A DNA stretch of 64,000 nt, taken from contig NC_044920.1 in assembly GCF_003576645.1 (NCBI RefSeq), forward strand, positions 6,412,497 through 6,476,496, given 5' to 3'. Source of the stretch: Ipomoea triloba (Eukaryota; Streptophyta; Magnoliopsida; Solanales; Convolvulaceae). The notes below the pieces were generated by a model. That model was not told where the DNA came from and searched no databases. It worked only from the letters and a program-made list of their open reading frames with translations. Positions within the stretch are counted from its first letter, which is position 1. The number at the start of each line of letters is the position of its first letter. This document shows, piece by piece, positions 11,797 through 23,188 of this stretch. A program made the position numbers and the translations under genes.

Positions 11797-12066
11797 TGTT
11801 GGAATAATATTGCATTTTAAGTGACTATTTTATTGTATAAAATATATGAAAAGTCCACTTTCGATTTGATTGGGGTAAAAGTGGATCCGTTCTAAAATTT
11901 TGTACACATAAAGTAGAAAATGGGTGAATGAGAAATTGTTTCTCAAATGTACCTATTAGATCATCTTTATAATGCTTTATTATTTTAGGATAATCTTTAT
12001 TCTGATCTTGTTTCAATCCTAGTGAAGTGGTTATCTCCTGTGCTTGATCTTTAGCTATCATTAGAA
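11797..12066 (+). mobile_element. Copia 3' LTR, left part
   Basis: Starts TGTTGGAATAATATTG and matches the 5' LTR, but keeps a short segment (about 11820-11850) missing from the 5' copy. It stops at ..CATTAGAA where the Helitron enters. The LTR resumes at 22204 with TTCTAATAATAAAG. Confidence 0.9.
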
Positions 12067-12558
12067 TCTATACTATATATAAAAGCATTATCTTCCTTCC
12101 AAAGTTAGTGGCATTTTGGTAAAATCAGTTATTTTATTTATTTATTAATTTATTTATTAACTTATTACTTATTAATTATTAATTTATTATGGTTAAATGT
12201 TGGTGATTGAATAATTGGATTTATTAATTAATTAAAATGTTAAATAGGTAATATAATATGGTAATATTAATTGGTGATTGAATAATTGATGATATAATTG
12301 GTGTGATATATTTGGTGATATATTTGTAATATATGTAATAGTATAAATAGAATGAATATGTGATATATTTGGTGATATATTTGTAATTTCGATTAAGTTA
12401 TTTCAATCAAATAAAATTTAATACAAAATTTCAAGAAGTATTCTTCATCCATTTTGACTAATAAACTATTGCTTAAATAGTACATTAATAATTTTTTAAT
12501 AACATAACATAATTATATATGTGATTTAAGATTGAAATAAATTCCTTTTTTTTTTAAA
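12067..12558 (+). other. Helitron 5' terminal region
   Basis: Very AT-rich, with TTGGTGAT(A/T)TATTTG-like repeats. No gene. Its first about 60 bp resemble the 5' end of the element starting at 28235, so both belong to one family. Confidence 0.6.
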
Positions 12559-13015
12559 GGGCAAAAACTTGTGTGAGACCGTCTCACCATAAGATGTGTC
12601 GGGTCGAGTCGGGTCATGGTGCAAATGTAACACTTATATGCACAAATGCTATACTTATATGCTCAAATGTAATACTAAACCGGAATAAATTTTTTGTTAC
12701 TTATTAGGGTAAATGTAATACTTTTAAGGGAAAATACAATACTTTTACATTTCGATTTAAAAGTATTACATTTTTTCTCAAAAGTATTATATTTACCCTT
12801 ATAAGTGAGAGACACTTGTAAACATTACTTATTATGAAAAATATATTACTTTTTCTCTTATAAGTAACAAAAATTGTATTTTTGATTAGTATTATATTTG
12901 AGCATATAAGTGTGAGATTTGCACATATAAGTATGACATTTGCATGGTGTTTTGACCCGACCCGACCCGTCTCACGAATAAGGATCCGTGAGACGGTCTC
13001 ACACAAGTGTGACCC
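12559..13015. mobile_element. MULE-type MITE inside the Helitron
   Basis: Long TIRs share CTTGTGTGAGACCGTCTCAC and continue into GGGTCGGGTC-type sequence. The flanks TTTTTTAAA and TTTTTAAAG are compatible with a 9-bp target duplication of MULE size. The interior is built of imperfect inverted repeats of AAAGTATTACATTT. No coding capacity. Confidence 0.75.
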
Positions 13016-13405
13016 TTTTTAAAGATATATATATCGAATTAAGTTTCAGTAGTCTTGAGGATTTTTCCTAATCTTAGCCGGGAGGATTTTGGCTAACAGT
13101 AGCCTAGGAAATTATAACATATTGATATATTAATTTTATGGTAATAAATTATAACAGTAGCATAATTATGTTTTTCTTTTTTTTTTTCTCCTACTAATCA
13201 GCCAAATTTCCTAAACTACTCCCCCATCTCCACCCCTCTTAATTTCTTACCTTTTTCACCTCTATCTCTCCCTCTTCCTTATTTTCTATATAAACTATTG
13301 CTTATAATCATAATTCGTATTCCATGTGAATTCTAAGCCGGATTTTTACCTTTATTTTTCTCTCTCTATCTCTTAAAATCGGTTTCCCCCGGAAAATCAA
13401 CAACC

Positions 13406-13824
13406 ATGAGTACTGTAAACACGGTGGGGTACCGGATTGGCGACGTGGTGGAGGTGTTGAGCAACGAGGAAGACTTTGTGGGATCCTACTACGAGGCGAC
13501 GGTGGTGGGTGTGTTGCCCGGCGGCAGGGGCTACGTAGTCCAATACAAGACTCTGTTGACGGACGACTTTTCATCACCGCTGACGGTGACGGTTCCTGCT
13601 GATGAAATCCGGCCGAAGTCGCCGAATGTTTACGCTGACCTTTATTACATTTGCTGATTTGCCAGAAAGTTGACGCCTTCGACAATGATGGTTGGTGGGT
13701 CGGCAATATCAGCAGGAAAATGGGGGATCGTTACTATGTCTACTTCAAGACCACGGACGACGAAATCCTTTATCACAAAGATAGGATCAGAATCCATCTT
13801 GATTGGGTTATCACCCAACGTTGA
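13406..13824 (+). pseudogene. Captured Agenet (Tudor-like) domain gene fragment
   Basis: ATG 13406 opens the first Agenet repeat: GYRIGDVVEVLSNEEDF, GSYYEATVVG, YVVQYKTLL and VPADEIRPKSP, ending in a stop at 13655. In the next frame the second repeat follows: QKVDAFDNDGWWVGNISRK, YYVYFKTTDDEI and HLDWV, to a stop at 13822. Paired repeats of this kind occur in plant Agenet/DUF724 proteins, which bind chromatin or RNA. The upstream 100 bp is CT-rich and looks like a plant 5' UTR, so the capture may include a promoter. The two halves need a one-base frameshift or a lost intron. It encodes only the first Agenet pair. Confidence 0.85.
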
Positions 13825-14099
13825 TAGCATTTCGTTACAAGCATTATGTTGATAGCATATATTAGGATCAGGGTCCTTAATATATTGTGGTTTAGTCACA
13901 TCCTTAATTCTTAAATATTTATGATATACATTTAGTTAATTTTATAATTTCATTTCCTTAATTATATTTGCTATTTAATTTATTATAATTAAGTGAATTA
14001 TATTTACAAATTAAAATAATTTAATTTCTAAATTTGTATGGATTAAAGTAGTCCCTATTACGTATTTAGTTAGATTTCTAAATATTTACGATTTTATAA
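13825..14099 (+). other. AT-rich spacer between captured fragments
   Basis: No coding signal. It joins the Agenet fragment to the GATA fragment inside the Helitron, so it marks a capture junction or intronic sequence. Confidence 0.4.
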
Positions 14100-14419
14100 G
14101 AAACGGTCATCGTTCAAAGAGCAACCAGCAACTTCGGAGGAAACTACTACCATTAGAAGGAGGTGCCAGCATTGCGGGGTTGATAAGACTCCACAATGGC
14201 GGGCTGGCCCCATAGACGTTCTGTAATGCCTGTGGGGTGCGGTACAAGTCTGGTAGGCTCCTGCCAGAGTATCGCCCCGCGAATAGCCCTACCTTTTCAG
14301 TTGCAATGCATTCCAATTCTCACAGAAAAGTTTTGGAGATGAGGCGGCAAAAGACGGGAGGAAAGGATGGGATCCCGAGTAACGAAGCCTGTGGATATAG
14401 GGTAGCTTGTGGTGAGTAG
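14100..14419 (+). pseudogene. Captured GATA-type zinc-finger transcription factor fragment
   Basis: Frame 1 reads TIRRRCQHCGVDKTPQWRAG and then stops. After a frameshift near 14220 it continues [40 protein letters not shown], to TAG 14417. This is the class A plant GATA finger (C-X2-C..N-X2-C plus the basic tail and the [12 protein letters not shown] extension) that binds WGATAR sites. The loop between the two Cys pairs has lost several residues, so the finger cannot fold as usual. It has the same orientation as the Helitron. Confidence 0.9.
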
Positions 14420-15290
14420 TTTACAGCATCTTGTGGAACTATTGTTTTTTTAAAAGTCGAGTCAGCTTAAGGCTTAGGGATTGTTGTAATGGCCTAGATG
14501 GTTAGGGGATCATAGTTGCTTTGTTTCAATCATAATCTACTTAGGGGATCATGAAGACAAATTTAAAAAAATGCAATTCACCTACTGTATTTGTGTTTAC
14601 GAATCTTAATTATAAAAAAATGCAATTCACCTACTGTATTTGTGATTACGAATTTTAATTATAATAATTATAATTGATAAAAGAATTTTAAATAATAATA
14701 GGATTGATTATATTTTAATAAAGTAAAATTGGAATAAAAGGTAAGTGATACCAATTAATATAATTAAATTAAGATAATATAGGAGTGCGGGGTGATATAT
14801 ATAGATGAAAATAAATACTTTATATATATATTTTTAATCGAATGATTATTCAATGGGCAACCAAATTCTGCCAATTTAAGACTCCCTAGCTCATTGTGGT
14901 TTAGTCAAACAGGTAATGGAATTTTATTATTGAGTTTATGGACGACTCACTATTTCAATACCAATGAAGTGATGTTAATCTATAGGTGGAGCTACTTGAG
15001 CATATAATATAAAATTATAAATGTGCCAAAATAACGGAAAGTAAATAAATGACTTAATAATAACCTTGAAAATAACGGAAAGTAAATAAATGACGAAATT
15101 AGATTACGGTTGTATAGTCAATGATTCACATAATTGATTGACCAAACTAAATTAAAAATTAATTCAAAGTGGTACAATAGTTTGAGTGTTAACTGGACCA
15201 GCGGACCACATGTGCTCTAGCCTCAAATTCATTCTTTTGTCCTAACAAGATAACAATTAAGTATCACTCTTACCTTAAAAAAAAAAAGAA
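14420..15290. other. AT-rich Helitron interior with small tandem repeats
   Basis: No gene. A roughly 49-bp unit containing GCAATTCACCTACTGTATTT occurs twice (about 14567 and 14617), and AATAACGGAAAGTAAATAAA occurs twice near 15030 and 15070. Confidence 0.55.
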
Positions 15291-15297
15291 AAAAAAA

Positions 15298-16270
15298 TAA
15301 CTTAGCATCACTCTTAAAATAATCAGACACATATATAACTTTACGAACATTATAAAAGGTCCAATATATATTTAAAAAATCAATATATATTTTCCCTTCT
15401 TTCAATACTGGCGTACTATTATTTCTATATATAAAATGAGTAATTTATGGAACGGGTAAGTGTTATTTGGGACGAAATTTATTGTATTTTAATTTTAATT
15501 TCTAACCATTTATAACCAAAATTGAAATAGTAATATCCTACTAACATGTCAACCTTATTCCATTTTATATTCATATAACAACTTAACAAAAATATCTTCA
15601 ATTTTCTGAGTTTAAAAAAGAGACACATTAATAGAATGTATTTTAAAAATGAATAATGACATTCTTTTTCTAATTTTATCTCATAACGTTCATGACAATA
15701 AAATCATTTTGAATCATTGATACTATAAATTGATTGACCCCATCATGCGTTTAAGGCTTTTTTTTTAAATAATTTATTAATTTATTAATTAATCAAATAC
15801 TATTATTTAAAAAATCAATCACATATTACCAAATAAAGAGTTAAAAATTAAGAGTCAAAATTTTTTTAAAAAAAAAAGAAAAAAGAAAAAAAAAGAATTT
15901 AGCATCACTCTTATAATGATCACACACATATATAACGTCGCATATTATAGAAGGGCCAATATATATATTAAAAAAACCAATATATATTTTCCCTTCTTTC
16001 AATACGGATGTACTATTATTTCTATATATAAAATGATTAATTTATGGAACGGGTAAGTGTTATTTGGGACAAAATTTATTGTATTTTAATTTTAATTTCT
16101 AACCATTTATAACCAAAATTCAAATGATAATATCCTACTAACATGGTCAACCTTATTCCATTTTATATTCATATAACAACTTAACAAAAATATCTTCAAT
16201 TTTCTGAGTTTTAAAAAGAGACACATTAATAGAAGGCATTTTAAAAATGAATAATGACATTCTTTTTCTA
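15298..16270 (+). repeat. Diverged direct duplication (units about 15298-15720 and 15896-16270)
   Basis: Both units run TTAGCATCACTCTTA .. ACACATATATAAC .. TTTTCCCTTCTTTCAATAC .. ACGGGTAAGTGTTATTTGGG .. GAGACACATTAATAGAA in the same order with scattered substitutions. The divergence shows a real old duplication, unlike the single-N copies elsewhere. No coding capacity. Confidence 0.8.
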
Positions 16271-16875
16271 TGTCACCCCATCTTGCGTCTAAGTTTTTTT
16301 TAAAAAATAATTTTTTAATCAAATACTATTATTTAAAAAATCATACACATATTACCAATAAAGAGTTAAAAAAAACAAATCAAATACTATTATTTAAAAA
16401 AAAAATCAATCACATATTGATTTTATATTACGGTTCTTATGAGGCAAATATTCAAGTTTATTACATTTTAATTTATAACCAAATTTCAAATGGTAATATC
16501 CTACTAAAGTGGTCAACCTTACTCCATTTTATTCATATATATATATATGCTACACCTCATGATCAATTTACATACATATTATTTTTTTCATTGTATTGTC
16601 ATTCTATTGTCATTCTATTCAACAATAAAGTATGGATTCAAGTCTTCTTTCTGCATCCCAACTCTCTCTTAGGACAAGAAAAACATCCATATGCCTTCGT
16701 TTAATGCATTATTATTTTTCTAAAGAATATCAACGCACACCACTAAACCACCAAACTCTAGAGTGCTTATTTCATGACTATAAGGTATGTATTGCATTAT
16801 ACATTATTTAAACAACAAATTTTCTCTTTTATTAAATATGTACATAATAATTTTAATTACTGAATGATTCTCATA
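16271..16875. other. AT-rich stretch upstream of the RPA-like gene
   Basis: Contains parts of the same repeat vocabulary (ATTTAAAAAATCA, CACATATTACC). The long ORF here is low-complexity. Promoter sequence for the RPA-like gene may lie here, but nothing specific is seen. Confidence 0.4.
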
Positions 16876-17860
16876 GGGAATTTTCATCCATTTACAAATT
16901 CCAAAAGAATATGTTCAAAAATTCAGTACTCTTTTGAGGGAAAGAAAGGTTTATGACGTTCAGAATTTCATTGTGCATACATCTCGCATGAGGTTTAAGA
17001 CATGCGAGCACGAATACATCCTGAAAGCAAACAATGATACGGTGATCAGTTTTTCGGATCAAGATGATTCCATTTTTCCGAAAAACATGTTTCAATTTAA
17101 GGATTTTGGATCCTTAAAGGGTCCAGGAAGTGTTGATTGTAACCAGTTAATTGGTAAGTTATCATTCCAATGTCGTTTTATATTTAATGTTATACAAATC
17201 CTATGTCATGTTAATGTATTTATTATTTTCACAGATTTGATTTGTCGTGTCGTTTCCATTCATCAGCCAAAAGATATTCAAGTTAAACAAAATTCCCAAA
17301 GGTTGATTGATTTTGTTATTAAGGATTGTAGGTATGCACTTTTGTAATTTGTTATACCTTATTATTTTATTTCAAAATACAAAAATAATATATTGACCGT
17401 AAATATTCTTTTGTAAATAATATTAAATATTTCATTAAGCATGATATCCAATTTACAATGTTCAGTGAAAGTCGATTGCATTCAGCATGTTTACATTAAG
17501 CATGATATCCAGACATGTGTAAATATATAGCCTTTATTACAAAATTAATTTGTTTTCATTCAGGGAAAGTCGATTGACCGTAACCTTATGGGACGAGCAT
17601 GTGGATTCTGTTTTGCCCTTTGTTAATGTTGCTTTAACAAACCCATATTGTTATACTACAATTATGTAGAGCTAGGGTCACTGATGGTGAGTAATAACAT
17701 AATGGTATATTTTATTTTATTTGTGTGGGATATACTTATTTGCAAATACTTTTTGTATATTAGATGGTGAGATTAGGATTTCCAATTCGTATACTACAAC
17801 TAGGGTTTTGTTCAACTATGAATGCCCCGAGCTTTTTGCTTTCAAGGATAGGTATTGATA
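16876..17860 (+). CDS. RPA70-like (OB-fold) protein of the Helitron, multi-exon, possibly partial
   Basis: Exon 1 (about 16876-17153) encodes RERKVYDVQNFIVHTSRMRF, EHEYILKANNDT and MFQFKDFGSL. Intron 17154-17234 has GTAAGT..ACAG ends. Exon 2 (17235-17331) encodes DLICRVVSIHQPKD and RLIDFVIKD. Intron 17332-17563 ends CATTCAG. Exon 3 encodes ESRLTVTLWDEHVDSVLPFV, and a further exon after about 17764 encodes DGEIRISNSYTTTRVLFNYE. This is the DBD-A/DBD-B OB-fold pattern of plant RPA1-like proteins, single-stranded DNA binders known to be carried by autonomous plant Helitrons. Exon 3 meets a TAG near 17667 unless spliced earlier. Frame continuity is not proven. Confidence 0.75.
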
Positions 17861-17928
17861 CAATTTACTTTAGTCACACCGTATAATATGTTTTTGGTAA
17901 TATCTTTTATGATTACAAGTTATTTGTT

Positions 17929-20900
17929 ATGGAGAGCAGGACTGGGCAGTTGAAGAGAATAAACCAATTAAACCCTGCGTATCTGCCGCTACAGTACCCT
18001 TTGTTGTTCCCATACGGTGAAGATGGTTACCGTGAAGATATTTCATTCTCTAATGCATGGCGCCAAGGACATCATGGTGGTAGGAAAAGAATTAGTCCTA
18101 AAGAGTATTTCTCATTCTATATACATGAGAGAGTAAATGAAAACCATATATATTATTGTATTCTAGGAGGTTATTTCAACAATATTTGGTTGATGCATAT
18201 ACAATGATTGAATCTGCACGATTGATCTACATTAGAACTCATTAGAAGGCTTTGCATTGTGAAGCTTATCAAGGATTGAGCGATGCATTAACAAGGGGAG
18301 AATTAGACCCTACCGGTCGGGGTAAAAGAATTATACTACCATCATCATTCACAGGTGGAGCCAGGTATATGATTCAGAACTATCAAGATGCAATGGCAAT
18401 ATGCAGACAAATCGGTTATCCACATTTGTTCATAACATTCACTTGCAACCCGAAGTGGCCTGAGATTGAGTGGTATGTTGCCCATCGTGGCCTTAAAGCA
18501 GATGATAGACCCGATATTATTTGTCGCGTGTTTAAAATGAAACTTGATGCTATGATTGAAGACATCAAAACACAGAAGCTGTTTGGCGACATATGTGGAG
18601 GTATTTCATTATCATACATATTTGAATTTGTCTTAATTAAATCTAATCTAAATGTATAAACTTTAGTCTTCATTTTTATTTATTTTATTTTCAGTTATCT
18701 ACACTATTGAATTCCAAAAGAGAGGACTTCCCCACGGACACATATTGCTATTTGCCAAAAGAATAAACAGGGCGAATTCCGCAGCCGAGATTGATGCTAT
18801 TATTTCAGCTGAAATTCCTGACCCAAATGCTGACACTGAGTACCATGACGTAGTCGGCGAATTCATGTATCACGGACCGTGCGGACAACTTCGGAAGAAT
18901 TCGCCCTGTATGATAAATGGTAAATGTTCGAAGTTTTTTCCAAAAAAATATGTTATTCATACGTGTTTGGATAAAGATGGTTACCCGATCTACAGAAGGC
19001 ATGATAATGGGTGTATAATCGCTAGGAATGGAATCGAACTTGATAATCGTTATGTTGTTACGCATAATAAACATCTGCTCCTAAAATATCGCGCACATAT
19101 TAACGTTGAATGGTGCAACCAATCCAGATCTATTAAATATTTGTTCAAATACGTAAACAAGGGAAATGATAGGGTCACGGCAGAGTTCATGAGTAGTAAC
19201 AAGGGAAATGATAGGGTCACGGCAGAGTTCATGAGTAGTTCTACAAATGGACGCAATGGTGATGTGGTTGTCATGAGTAGTTCTACAAATGGACGCAATG
19301 GTGATGTGGTTGATGAAATTAACATGTACTATGATTGTCGGTACATATCAGCATGTGAAGCAACGTGTAGGCTTTTTGGGTATGCGATACATTATCGGAC
19401 GCCACCTGTGGAAATGTTAAATTTTCACTTAGAGCACCAACAGAATGTTGTCTATGGTGAAGATCAGACACTCGATGAGATTGTGGAGAACCAAACAGTT
19501 AAGCAGAGCCAATTCACAGCTTGGTTTGAGGCAAATAAGAAATACAAAGATGCACGTTCTCTCACTTATGCAGAGTTCCCCAGTAAGTTTGTTTGGAGAC
19601 AAGTTCTGCGTGAATGGCAACCAAGGAAGAGAGGATTTTCCATAGGACGATTTGTTCTATGTTCCGCCAGGATGTGGAGAATTATACTATCTAAGATGCC
19701 TTTTAAATCTAATACGTGGACCTTCAAGCCACGATGATACACGCACTGTTGCTGGAGTCATTCACAAATCATATAGAGATGCGTGTTATGAATATGGATT
19801 ATTAGATGATGACAAGGAGTACATCGATGGCATAACTGATTCGAGTTACTGGGCATCCGCGTCTGCTTTAAGACGATTGTTTGCTACGCTTCTGAGTTCA
19901 AGTACAATCAGTAGGCCAGAGGTCGTATGGGATGCTGTTTGGGAATTTCTTGCAGAAAATGCACAGTTTCATCATCGACGTCGCATGAACAATCCAGGTA
20001 TTTCGACATACAAAAAATTTATTCCACTTATTCATTTGCTTATCATTATTTATTATTTATAAAATTAAATTATTTGATCATTTTTTTTGTTTTACTTTTG
20101 GACCATCAAGATCTATTGTTATCAGATTCCGTTAAGAAACAGTTTGCTCTTGTGGAGTTGGAGAAATTGTTATCTTTGTGGGGGAAGAGTTTGAGAGACT
20201 TTCCAGAAATGCCACTTCCAGATGAAACCAACATCGGGTTTATGGAAAACATGTTGATAGCTGAAGAATTGGCGTATGATAAGGAATCGTTGAAGACAGA
20301 GCATGAAACATTAGTAACACAATTGACGGATGAGCAAAAGAATGTTTACGACTCTATGATGAATGATATTGATTGTAATGGAGGTGGACTCTTCTTTGTG
20401 TATGGTTACGGAGGAACAGGCAAGACATTCGTGTGGAGGACGTTATCCTCAATGATAAGGAGCCGCGGAGATATTGTTCTAAATGTTGCTTCAAGTGGAA
20501 TAGCATCTTTATTATTACCGGGAGGAAGGACAGCGCATTCTAGATTTGCTATACCACTCTCATTGAATGAAGATTCCACGTGCAATATATCGCAAGGTAG
20601 TGACCTTGCTGAGCTTATAATAAGGAGCAAATTGATAATATGGGATGAAGCACCAATGACTCACAAACACTGTTTTGAGGCTTTGGACAAAACCATGAGG
20701 GATCTATTGAGGTTTGCCATACCGGGTAGTGCTGAAAAGACATTTGGTGGAAAGACAGTAGTTTTGGGCGGTGATTTTAGACAAATTCTTCTAGTTATTC
20801 CCAAAGCAACGAGACCGATAGTTGTCGGAACAACTATTAATTCTTCATACCTCTGGACAAATTGCAAGGTATTGAGGCTCACGAAGAACTTGAGACTACG

Positions 20901-21771
20901 GAGCTTAGCTTCAGAGAAAGATAGGCAGACGGTTGATTGGTTTTCAAAATGGATTGCAAACATAGGAGATGGGATAATAGGGGTTGTAAACAATGGGTTG
21001 TCTGAGATCGATATTCCGCCAAGGTTTCTCTTAAACTGTGGACATGATCCCATAGGAACTATAGTGGAAAGCACATTCCCAAGTGCGAGATATGGCATGA
21101 TTGATGAGTTGCACCTAGAAGGCCGAGCGATCCTTTCACCGACTTTAGATGTGGTTGATCAAATTAATCAATACATGTGCAACATGAACACTGCAGAAGG
21201 TCGAACTTATTTAAGTTGTGACTCTTTGTGTAAGGCAGAATCAGACGGCGAAAATCTATCACAAGTATACACTCCTGAATTTTTAAATAGTCTGAGATTG
21301 TCTGGGCTTCCCAATCATTCATTGATATTAAAGGTTGGTGCACCTGTTATGTTATTGTGGAACATAGATCACTCTCTTGGTCTTTGCAATGGTACGCGCC
21401 TCATTGTCACAAGATTGACAGATCATATTGTGGAAGCAAAAATAGTAAATGGGACACATCAAGGGACCAAAGTTCTTATTGCCGGAATGTCTCTCACCCC
21501 ATCTGATACGAGATTGCCCTTCAAGTTCCAGCGTAAATAATTTCCGTTGATGCTTGCATATGCAACAACTATCAATAAAAGTCAGGGTCAAACACTAACT
21601 CACGTTGGGTTATTGCTAAAAAAATCGGTCTTTAATCACGGTCAGTTGTACGTGGCTTTTTCGCGAGTAACTCATCCTGATGGTCTGAAAGTTTTAGCTC
21701 TAGACGAGTATGGACAAACTTCTTTTACTACTACCAATGTCGTCTACAAAGAAGTTTTCAATAATGTGTAA
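17929..21771 (+). pseudogene. RepHel (Helitron replication initiator-helicase) with four lesions
   Basis: The N-terminal Helitron-like domain (LQYPLLFPYGEDGYRED) is followed by the Rep region. The HUH motif is LPHGHILL (codons near 18733-18741) and the two-tyrosine motif is KYLFKYVNKG (Tyr codons 19138 and 19150). The PIF1-type helicase has Walker A GYGGTGKT (20404), Walker B IIWDEAPM (about 20635), GGDFRQ (about 20770) and the C-terminal TINKSQGQTL and VAFSRVTHPDGL. Introns 18601-18694 and 19998-20110 have GT..AG ends and keep frame. Lesions: a frameshift near 18168, TAG at 18243 (RTH*KALHC), a one-base insertion near 19648 and TAA at 21538 (QRK*FPL). Catalytic motifs are all intact, so loss of function is recent. 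Confidence 0.93.
19156..19317 (+). repeat. In-frame tandem duplications next to the RepHel tyrosine motif
   Basis: A 42-bp unit encoding NKGNDRVTAEFMSS occurs twice (from 19156), followed by a second duplicated unit encoding MSSSTNGRNGDVV. Both keep frame. They lie directly after the catalytic Tyr pair. Confidence 0.9.
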
Positions 21772-22203
21772 TTCAAAAAAGTTATATTATGTTTTTTTTT
21801 TTTTTTAATACAAAGATGACAAATTTTTTATATATCTATATAAAACATATATCTTCCGTACATATAATTTCTATAATTGAGTTGCTACACAACGAAATAA
21901 TTAAACCAATTAATACAAATCCTAAACATTAATATGCAAATTGTTTAATGTATCAACACCAAATGTGGTATATCTACATGTTTGTTATTAATTGGTAATT
22001 ATTTGTTCATATTCAAGTTATTTAAAAAAAATTGTTCATATTCAAGCAATAATAACATCACAAAACACAATGAATTAAACTCAATTGTCCAATTACACTA
22101 TATAATATTTGATATTACGGTTTACATAATTGTATTACGATATAAATATTATTCACATATTATAACAAATCCATTCCGTACAACGCACGGGTGGAAATAC
22201 TAG
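21772..22203 (+). other. Helitron 3' terminal region with hairpin and CTAG end
   Basis: AT-rich noncoding tail ending CCATTCCGTACAACGCACGG, then GTGGAAATACTAG. The stem CCGT/ACGG near the end is the rolling-circle termination signal of this group. The same tail, with CCGTGC in place of CCGTAC, ends the element at 42692. Confidence 0.85.
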
Positions 22204-22375
22204 TTCTAATAATAAAGAATTCTAAGTGGCTTTCAACTAATCCATTTTTTATTCCAATTTTGTCTTTTAATTCTTATAATGGATTAGTTAGGAATGGCCA
22301 CTGACCTTTCCTTTATTAGCATTTCTTCTCCTATATAAGGAGTACAATTCGTGAGTGAATTTGCAAAAAAAAAAA

Positions 22376-22406
<31 letters not shown>

Positions 22407-22845
22407 CAAAAAACAAAAAACAGATAGAAAAAAAAAACCAATTGTTTCCTTTCCATTTCGGTAGTATAGGGAATAGGTAGTAAGATACCAATAAACCATC
22501 TTACTTAGGTTTATTCTATTATTACTATTCTTTGTCCTGATTCCTCATAACTCTTATTTTAAGAGTCTTGTTTAGTCATTCCCTACATAAAATTGTGTTT
22601 TACCCTTGTTCTAGTTAGCCGGGTCTATTTTATTGAGTGCTCAATAATCAGATCGAAATTCATTTTATCCTGGGAAACCTAGGCTACAACGCTCCTAGCA
22701 CCTTTGGGAAGTAGCAAATAAGGTTTTAAGGATAGTATGGGTACCACACGACTCGAATTTACAACCTCCTCAAATTTCCCTTGTATCCTCCGTTGTTTTG
22801 TTATTTTAGTTCCTAAATCATTTTTTCTCATAACATTCCCTTTCA
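22204..22845 (+). mobile_element. Copia 3' LTR, right part
   Basis: Continues the LTR from 12066 across the Helitron and parallels 5236-5880 of the 5' LTR (TATATAAGG box near 22335, A-run, ACCAATTGTTTCCTTTCC). It ends CCCTTTCA at 22845. Confidence 0.92.
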
Positions 22846-22850
22846 TGTTC
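22846..22850 (+). repeat. Right target-site duplication (TGTTC) of the copia element
   Basis: Matches 2571-2575 and follows the LTR terminal CA. Confidence 0.8.
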
Positions 22851-23188
22851 TAATGCTCATATCAATATGCAGAGGGAGTAAAGACCTGTAACGGAATATA
22901 TAGGCACGCACTGAGAGAGGAACAAGCTTGGCAACTTGGTATGATTGTATGAAATAAATTGAGATTTACTATATATACTTATTATCCAGAGAATTTAACG
23001 TTAAGTGTAAATAATGCGTGATTGTGTAGTTGGTGAAGCCCTAAAGCTCCATGCATTTATTAATCTACGGATAAGTTACAAATAGATCATCCAATTATTT
23101 GGAAATAGCAGTTAAACAATCAAACGAACTCGGCTGGAAATAGTAATCCAGGTGTCTCATTTTATGTGTCATATTTATTGCAAATTAT
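22851..23188. other. Unassigned flank right of the copia element
   Basis: No gene or repeat recognised. This should have been contiguous with 2030-2570 before the copia insertion. Confidence 0.5.

Larger units (their letters stand above)
12067..22203 (+). mobile_element. Helitron (10.1 kb), autonomous type but mutated
   Basis: The 5' end is TCTATACTATATATAAAAGC. The 3' end is a short hairpin (CCGT-ACAACGC-ACGG, 22176-22190) followed 10 bp later by CTAG (22200-22203). The left flank base is A and the right is T, with no target duplication. Deleting it restores CATTAGAA|TTCTAATAATAAAG exactly as in the uninterrupted LTR copies (for example about 5230). It carries an RPA-like gene and a RepHel helicase gene, both on the plus strand, plus two captured host gene fragments in its 5' half. 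Confidence 0.95.

Noticed and set aside
16270..16704. 144-residue ORF in the Helitron
   Set aside because: Ile/Asn/Lys/Tyr-rich translation of AT-rich DNA that overlaps the duplicated noncoding unit.
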